Shown here piece after piece: positions 42,801 to 51,800 of a DNA stretch of 64,000 bases. The stretch is taken from assembly GCA_029582155.1 (NCBI GenBank), contig CM055899.1, forward strand, positions 52,720,520 to 52,784,519, given 5' to 3'. The notes beneath the pieces are model-generated. The model searched no databases. It was not told where the DNA came from and worked only from the letters and a program-made list of their open reading frames with translations. Positions within the stretch are counted from its first letter, which is position 1. Each line of letters begins with the position of its first letter. This DNA comes from Panopea generosa. Lineage: Eukaryota > Mollusca > Bivalvia > Adapedonta > Hiatellidae. A program made the translations under genes and the position numbers.

Positions 42801-45800
42801 ACCGCATCCCCTGCAGTTCCCCAAACTATGGGGGGGGGGGTTTAAGTCAATTGATCAGATATTACCAAACGACGCATTTCTGAACAAGCTTCATATCTCC
42901 CCATTTTTGCCAAAGGTGTTTATTGGAAAGAGACAAACATTAATTTGTAAACAAAACCCGTTCTTAATTATGTTCTAATAATGCGCTTTATAATTATTTT
43001 TTTCATTTGTAAAGTTTCTCAGTGATCAAATAAACACATATTCTATCATCTGGAAGAGTAAAACTAACTTAAATTAAAACTAAAAACGACAGTTTCGGAA
43101 GTTTAATGAGCCTTAAAAAAATCTTCTTCTCGTGAACTGTCCAACAAATTTTGAAAATATTTATGTAGGAATAATAACCAACTATAGTTCTATTAGAATA
43201 TTACAAATGATGTCCCTGGGGTTAAAAATGACCCCACTCGTTTGTTCAGTTAGGGGACACATATCACCATTATACAACATTAATACTTTTTTTTAAAAAA
43301 TCAAACTGATTTTGCCCCAAAAGATTAGAAATTGGCAATTACAAAACTCATTTTCTTAAGAACTGGTCAGTCAAATTTGTTTATATTTGGCTTAAATTAT
43401 CCCTATGTGTAGGGGTTTGAATGAAGATAAGAATTGAGTGGTTATATATATAAAGGGGAAACTATGGGAAAACAGAAAATTCTCATTTTTTTCATCCATT
43501 TGGGCTAAATTATTATTCAGTTTGAGTTCTGAGCATCATTTAGTCATAGAAAATAAGATTTGGTTCAATAAGGAGAACTGACTTTCAATAAGGGTGGATC
43601 ACAAAAGGGTTAAAATAAAAAAAATTCAAAAATCTTCTCAACAACTGGTCAGTCAAATGTGTTCATATTTGATATAGATTAACCCTAAGAGTAGGGTATC
43701 AAAGTTTGAACAAAACAGGGGCTTGTGTTTATAGGGACCCTGTAAGGGGACTTTGAGTTTTACATAGGAATACTATGGGAAAATGGAAAATTCTATATTT
43801 TTTCATTGATTTATGATACGTTTTATTAAGTTTGAGTTCTAAACCATCATCTAGTCATAGCAAATAAGATTTTGTTCAATAAGAAGTATTGACTTTCCAA
43901 AAGGGACAAAATTGTTTGAAAATTAAACATTTTCAAAAATCTTCTTCTCAGTAACAATAAAAAATTCCCATTCTGCAAATCATGGGACTGGGACATAAAG
44001 GGACCCTGTAAAGTGACTTTTACTTTTACATAGGAATATTATGGGGAAAGCTGAAATTTGAGTGGGTGATTGAAGTTTTGACAAATCAAGGGACTGGTAT
44101 GTATAAGGGTCCTGTACAGGGAATATAATATTTTTACAGATGAATGGTATGGGAATATAAAGTATTTCCTTTTCATAGTAATCAACTTTTTGTTCAGTAA
44201 GGGTGTGATGTGGGTATTTTTCCATAAAAGGTTAAGACAACCCCTAAAGGTATTTAATATTGTGAATTTTCAAAAAATGATATGGCCGCTATGAGCCAGT
44301 GGAGCATCCTCAGGCTCTGTTGGGTCTATTGTTTTTAATTACCCATGCTGATGCACAATGAAATTCATTTGTTGACACAAATAGCTCTGAAGAATGAATG
44401 TATTAATGAGTTGGTAAAAATTGGACATTTTAACCCTTTATTCCATAGATACGCATTTTCCCATACCAATCACAGAAATCTTTTGAAAACAGTGCAGGAA
44501 GAGTTCAGATTGCTTGTGATGAGCAATCTGAATACTTCCTGCACTGTTTTCCACTCTGTCAGTTAATATAAACATAATTCACCCAAGCCTTCTATATTAG
44601 TGGTCTAAAGGCATCTATATTAGAGGTGTCCAAAGGTGTCTATATGAAGTAAAGGGTTAAAGAGTTTAGAAATTAGAAATGAATGGCCAAATTTACATAC
44701 AAAGTTAATGTCTTCTACCCCGGTAAAACAAGTTACTTCCCAAGAAAGAAATTTGCGGAAATAATCACTTTTTTGACAGTTGAAACACTGCAATATGGTC
44801 AGATGTCATACAAACAATAAGCCTTGAGTTGGCAGAGTCATAATACAGTGATCTAGGTTCTTTCACTTCACAAGATGTAGCCAGTATCACATCAAGCTTC
44901 TTTCCTCCAGCACTAATCTGGATCACATTTTGTGAACTGTACCCACAGACAAACAGTTGACCACTGACTCCAGGACAGACTCCCCGTGTGCCCACAAGGG
45001 ATGGGTCAGAAAACTGAGATAACTTGTTCCCTTGAAGGTCCAGGGTTATTACACCATTTTCTTTAGTCTGCCACATGGATCAGTGTTCCATCCACGGATA
45101 CAGCAATATGCCTTGGAGATGGGAATATCTGTTGACCTGATTCATCTATTTTGATTGTACGAAATAACTTACCCTTGTCATCTTTCTTATAGACTTTTAT
45201 CTGCCCTGGATTTTGACATGAAACAAACAGTTGTCCTTTAATATAGCCTACTCCAATGCAATCTTGACCAACGTCCAGTGTGGTTGTTGGGACCATCGTC
45301 TGACCCAGAGACACAAACTGAATCTTATTGGCCATCCCACATGCCACAGCAGCCTCTCCTGGATCGGTGGTACATACACCACATGGCCACCCTTGCAAGG
45401 TACACCAGTCTGTCACCTTGTATGTCTCATCAAGTAGCTTTAACTTATGATTTTTGCTGTCAGTGATCAGAAGTTTACCATCTGACAACATACAGGAACC
45501 ATAAATGTCACAATGTCTTTCACCTATGACCCTTACATCATAACGACCAATGAGAGTAGCTTCATAGCGTTGGTCTCCAGCTTCTACAAAACCTCCCAGT
45601 GACTGCACACTCTTGATGACATTTTCCACATCTGAATTAATCCTATAATTCAGTGGTTCTTGTTTAGCCGTGGTTTCCATTTCCCTCAGAAGTTGCTGCC
45701 CTTTATGTTGATTCTTTTTGCTCATTTTGGCTTGTATAAATACTTGTGGCTCATCATCTTTGTTGACTTTCTCCATCTTGCTGACATTTTTATCCAGTGT

Positions 45801-48800
45801 GGCGATCATTTCTTCCAAGGTTTTTATATCCGAGTTGACTCCAGCTTTATATTCGTCGTATTTGGCGTGAACCTTATTTCTGGCTTCCTGCTCTAAATCA
45901 TCAATCTTCTTACGGAAATCCTGGATCTGTGTCAGACAGATGGCTCTCTCTTTTTCGAGTCCTTTCTGGTTATCTTGTTTTTTCTTTTTCATCTTCTCTA
46001 GTTCAGACTTGACCTCAATGCTGGAGCTTTTCATGGTTTTATACTCTTGACTATCTGTGACACCTTTGGCAGCATCCTTGATATATGTGATATCAACACA
46101 AGACCTGGAAATATATATTATATAATAGCGTTATGGCAAACTTGGTAAGAGAAAGAAGTTAATTTTTAAAAATGTTTATCTCATTAATTATTTTATTCAT
46201 TCTATGTTGTAGAAAATGTAATAACTAAGTGTGATTATTGAAATTAAAATGAAAGAAGAAAAAAAAAAGACCTTTTATCTTTCCATCATCAACACTTTAA
46301 AGTAAAGTGTTTGCCGTTAGCAACTGTTCAGTCTGGAGTCACTTGACTTTGGTCTTTGGACTTTGATATCTATGGATAATTAACTTAGCCACTACCCAAT
46401 TCAAAATCCATGTTTTTTTTCCAATTAAGACAAAAAAAATTTAAAAAAAACATATTGACCTTGTTAACATAAAATTGTCTTAGCCCACGAAATTGGATTT
46501 TTGTTGCTTTTAGTTCTGTTTCTCTGTGAAACAGTTTGGTCTTGAGTCACCCTGCTGTCAAGGTCAAACAAGGTCATCAGGAATATGCTGCATTGTTTTC
46601 AGAAGTACTACCCATCACACAACTACGGACCAATTTTAATGACTTTAGCATAAAAAAAAAGTGTGTAACTTTAGTCATGTATTAGTAGCTCTTACTTGCT
46701 CGACTTCTTATTGTATAATGGTAGTTTAGATTAACAGAATAAGCCATACTTCATATAGACGCCTTTGGACACCTCTAATATTGAAAGCATTACTTCACCA
46801 CATATCAGCAATGGGTGAATTATATTAAGTGACAGAGTGGAAAACAGTGCAGGAAGTGTTCAGATTCTCTTCTTGCACTGTTTTCAAAGGCCTTCTGTGA
46901 TTGGTGCGGGAAAACGCGTATCTATGGAGTAAAGGGTTAAGAATGAAATTATTATGCTAATTGTGATGAGATGCGTTCATCTGAGCGTCTTAACAATATT
47001 CAAAAGAAAAATATATGGTACTGTAAACACTGAAATAAACACTCCATGGTGCAGTGCATTTTGTAAAGGTGTATTTATTTTGGCCCCAGAAATCATAATG
47101 TAACATAAATTACCATAAAACACACTGCCAGTGATGAGATATTTATTCAAGTTTAAATTAAAAAACTTGAAACCTGTACATAACTTCAAGATTGGTGAGC
47201 CATTTTATTTTTCATAAAAGTGGAAAAGTGGAAGTGGTGTTTATAAGTGGGGAGAGTATTTATTTGGGGGTATATGGCAAATAATATGCTAATATTGTAT
47301 TTTGCTGTGTTGGTTGTTGTTGGGTTTTTTTAGGGCAAGGTATACTCTATATTTTCTTAATTTTGTACATTATTTATGATTTAAGTGTGATTTAATTTTA
47401 TAGCCTCGATTCGAGGGTCCAGAATAAATGTTCCCCCTGATATTGTTAATTTCAAAGATAATTAAGCTTGTGCTCCCTTTCACAAAAATGGCACCTGCCA
47501 CATCATATCCTGGCACATGATGATGTCTTTACTATTTATGCTATCACAACGACAAAAACATATATAATATTATTGTTGTCATTAATAAACACAGGACATA
47601 AGGTTATTATTATATTTCAATTGTATTGCTTTTATACCTCAATGGAGAAGAGTGACACATGTATTGTTCACCTCATGCTTTTATACCTCAATGGAGAAGA
47701 GCAACACATGTACTGTTCACATGTATTGTTCACCTCAATACAGACAATTTCAGAAGTAACTTTTCTTTTATTTCTGGGACTTGAATTGGCAGTGTCATAA
47801 AAATAGGAAAGAAACAAAAATACCCATCAATAAATATTAATCCACTTACACAATATGTCTATATCCCAGAATGCTCTCTATATACTATAGGAGACCTGCC
47901 CATCCCCATTAAACGTTATTATCCACTCTATATACGCTAGGAGAACTGCCCAACCCCATTAAACGTTATTATCCACTCTCTATATACGCTAGGAGACCTG
48001 CCCACCCCCATTAAACGTTATTATCCACTCTCTATATACGCTAGGAGACCTGCCCACCCCCATTAAACATTATCCACAACCCAAGCTCCTGTGGTCAATG
48101 TAGTTAGATTTTGGATTTTCCACCGAGCATTCACAGCTAGACTTAGGCTGTTTCTGTTATACATGTGTAATCCACAAAGTGTGATTGTAAATGGACTGCT
48201 ACATTCCTGCATCATGGAGACGTCTGAAGGAAAAGTTTATTTGTTATGTTAATACAATACTAACCTATGATTCAGGGAAACACATGTTGGACAGCAAACC
48301 ACATCATGGTTGCCACAGTAGACTTCTATGTTGTTACCAAGGTGGGCAGCACATGGTTCTGTTGGTACAAACTTCCCGGGTGAGGGTTGTTTCCCCTTCA
48401 TGGCTGCCATGTCCTGTAGCTGGTGTACCTTCATGGCAGCGAACCTGTTATGCTCCTTGAGACATCTAGAACACAAGTATTCCTTACACTGGGTACAGTA
48501 CTTAACTGCCTCGATGTTCCTATCATCAGTAGCACACGGACTGCACACAAACTCGTGGTATTCCTCGGAGGCCTTGTCAACAGATCCAACAAACTGTTTA
48601 CTAGCCGCCATTTTGTGGATGTATACACAATGTAAAATTTGTTATGAAGCTGGTGACCTAGTTTGGTTTTCTGAAAAATGATATGTTTATAACTTCCTGG
48701 AAATTACTTGACTTTGTGTATTGACAAAAAGCTGTTCTACCTGATAATTTAAATAATTTTAGGCTCAAATATTAGGACACTGACTAACATTTAGTGTATT

Positions 48801-51800
48801 AATAAGTGTATGTATACAATGTCATGTTTATAACTTGCATATTTAAGGTGCATCATATTGGCAAGTGTTTTATGTTGTTAATAAGATTAGCTATGTACAC
48901 CACGTATTATTGTAAAAAGTGCAGCTAAAGGTATTGTAAGGGAAACAACTGACAAATAAATGTACACCTTGTGACTAACACTAGTTATCTATCTTGTATA
49001 CTTATAAAGTAACACATTAGTACAAGAGGGCTCAGTCGGCAACTAGACCATTCAGATGACCAAATGTGTCATATCAATAATACTGTATAATAAATAAAAT
49101 AATATTTCAGCATGCTGGGAACCATTCCTTGACTGTTAATGTGTATATTAGGCTGTTCATAAAAAGTTTGTTTGCCGTGCTCCTACCTACTCCTTCAAGA
49201 CTGTATCTACTCAAACTTTTTTTATTGACTTTCAAAGTTTTGATTTTTTTTCATGATGTCTGTATATTTTTTATTTAAAAGGACTATAAAAAATCAAAAT
49301 CTGGCAAAAGAAATAATTAGCTAGCTACCTACCTACCTACCTACCTACATGAAATATAGTGGGTCAGAGAACAGCAAGCAAACATTTTGTTATGGATTGT
49401 CTTACTGTATATTGGAATGTAGAGCATCAAACCCATGATCGGAGGGCAGTGGGTTTGATCCTCCCCCATGGCATTGTGTGGTGTCCCTGAGCAAGACACT
49501 TTTTCTGCATATGCTTAGTACTGGTTCTACCCAGGAAGACTTTGACCGTGATTGGTCTAAGTTGTAATAACTTGTTTCACAATCCAAGTAAAATAAATAA
49601 GTTAAAACTAAACATATTATATTTCAGCTTACCGGGAACCATTCCTGTATGTGACCTACTTCAACAGTGTACAGGCCATTACAGTACCTGCATACAAGGA
49701 GGAGATCAGGTGGGTTAACAACAATATCATTCTTGTTTTGGACCATTCTTGTATCATTTACATGATTAATTTGGGTGTTGATAAAAACTGACTGAGAGCC
49801 AAATGATGTAGATTCGGTTCAGGCTGTGATTTACTTACAAACTTGTCTAAGACTACATTGTTTGTAAATGTTATCACAATTTGTTCAATATCAATAATGC
49901 CATTATAAATTAATTGCTAGATTATCATCCAATTTTTTCCTAAAAACAGGGAAGGCTGGAGGATTTTATTTATTTATTTTCATTTTTAGCTCTACTGGCC
50001 ATAGACCAGAAGTGCTTATCCGATGGCGCGTTGTCCGTCGTCTGTCATCTCTGAAGTGTGTTAGCAGCACTTTCTCTGAAACCACTAGGCCAATTAAACT
50101 GAAATATCACATGGATGTTTCTATTGCATAAGAGACTATACAGAATATATTTTTTTTATTTGAAATTAAAGATGGCCACCATTACTAAAAATAGTCCAAA
50201 ATTTAAAAAATCTTCTTCTGTTGAACAGCCCAACAAATTTTCGAATTGTTTATGTAGTAATGATAACCAACTATAGTTTTGTTAGATTTGTTCAAATGGT
50301 GTCCCTAGGGTTAAAAATGACGCTGCCCTGAGGGTTCAATTAGGGGATATGTGTCATTTTAATAAAAAAATTTTTATTTTTTTTAACTGGAAATGATTTT
50401 ACCTATATCTTCACAGAAGCATTGTTTGGTGAAGGAGGTTCAGAATAGTAAAAATGACTGGGTTTCATTGTCTTAAGGGGTCAGGAGGGGCCCCAAAAGG
50501 GTAAAAATTGGGAATCACAAAAATCGTTTTCTTAAGAACCGGTATGTCAGATTTGTTCATATTTGGCATAAATTATCCTTATGTGTAGGGGTTTGATTGT
50601 AGATAAGAATTTAGGGGCTAAAATTTATAGGGGCCCTGTAAGGGGGCTTAGAATTTTTACATAGGAATACTATGGGAAAACAGAAAATTCTCTTCTTTTT
50701 TTCATCTATTTAGGCAAAACTATTATTCAATTGAAATATCATCTATTCATTGGAAATAAGATTTGGCTCAATAAGGAGAATTGACTTTCCATAAGGGGCC
50801 AGGGTGGGTTAAAAAAGGATTAAAATAGAAAATTTTCAAAAATCTTATTCTCAACAACCGGTCAGTCAAAATTGTTCATATTTGATATCGATTATTCCAA
50901 TGAGTATGGGTTTGAAGTTTGTACAAATCAAGGGTCTTGTATAGCATTTTCTAGTCATAACAAATATGATTTTGTTCGATACGAAGGATTGACTTTCTAA
51001 AAGGGCCAGGTGGGGTCACAAAATGATTAAAATTGAACATTGTCATAAATCTTATTTTCAACAACCTGTCAGTCAAATTTGTTAATATTTGATATAAATT
51101 ATCCGTATGATTAAGAAATTTAAGTTTGTACAAATCAAGGGACACTGGGATGTATAGAGGTTTACATAGGAATACTATTGGAAAATGGAAAATTCTCATT
51201 TTTTGTCCAGTTTGGTAAATATGTTGTTCAATTTGAGATTTAAAGCGTTGTCTAGTAACAATAAATTTGATTGATTTTTTCAATAAAGAGGATTGAATTT
51301 ACAAAAGCAGGCACGGGGTGGATGGGGCAATAAGAAATTTCCTCTCAATAACCTCAAACTAGTTCATATTTGATATAAATTATCCTTACATCAGCAAACA
51401 TTGAAGATTCTGCATATCAAGGGGCTGGGTTGTGTAAGGGTTCTGTACAGGGGACTATATATTGGGGTCCTTTAGTGTGATTTTTACATAGGAATATTAT
51501 AGGGAAAACTTTTTTTTTTCATTTTGCATCCATGTGTAGAAAAAAACTTCTTTTTAAAATTTGAATCCCCTCTGCTCATAACAAGTCGCTAAGAGTGGGT
51601 GATTGAAGTTCTGACAAATCAAGGAGCTGGGTTGTGTAAGGGTTCTGTACAGGGGACTATATATGTTTTACAGATGAATGGTATAGGAATTTAAAGTATT
51701 CTTTTTCATAGCAATTAAGTTTTTGTTCAGTATGGGTTTTGTGGGGGTATTTATCGATAAGTTGTTAAAACGATGAAAATAAAAAGGGTCGGGCGGCATG

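Larger units (their letters stand above)
46105..48264 (-). other. Intron of the antisense gene
   Basis: About 2.2 kb with a piggyBac-like MITE (46743-46940), a ~50-bp direct duplication (around 47634-47735, TTTTATACCTCAATGGAGAA) and a ~60-bp tandem repeat (47870-48070). No further exon was recognised. Confidence 0.7.

Noticed and set aside
45231..45896. Plus-strand open frames over 45.2-45.9 kb
   Set aside because: They are shadows of the minus-strand B-box/NHL-like exon, which has clear domain content.
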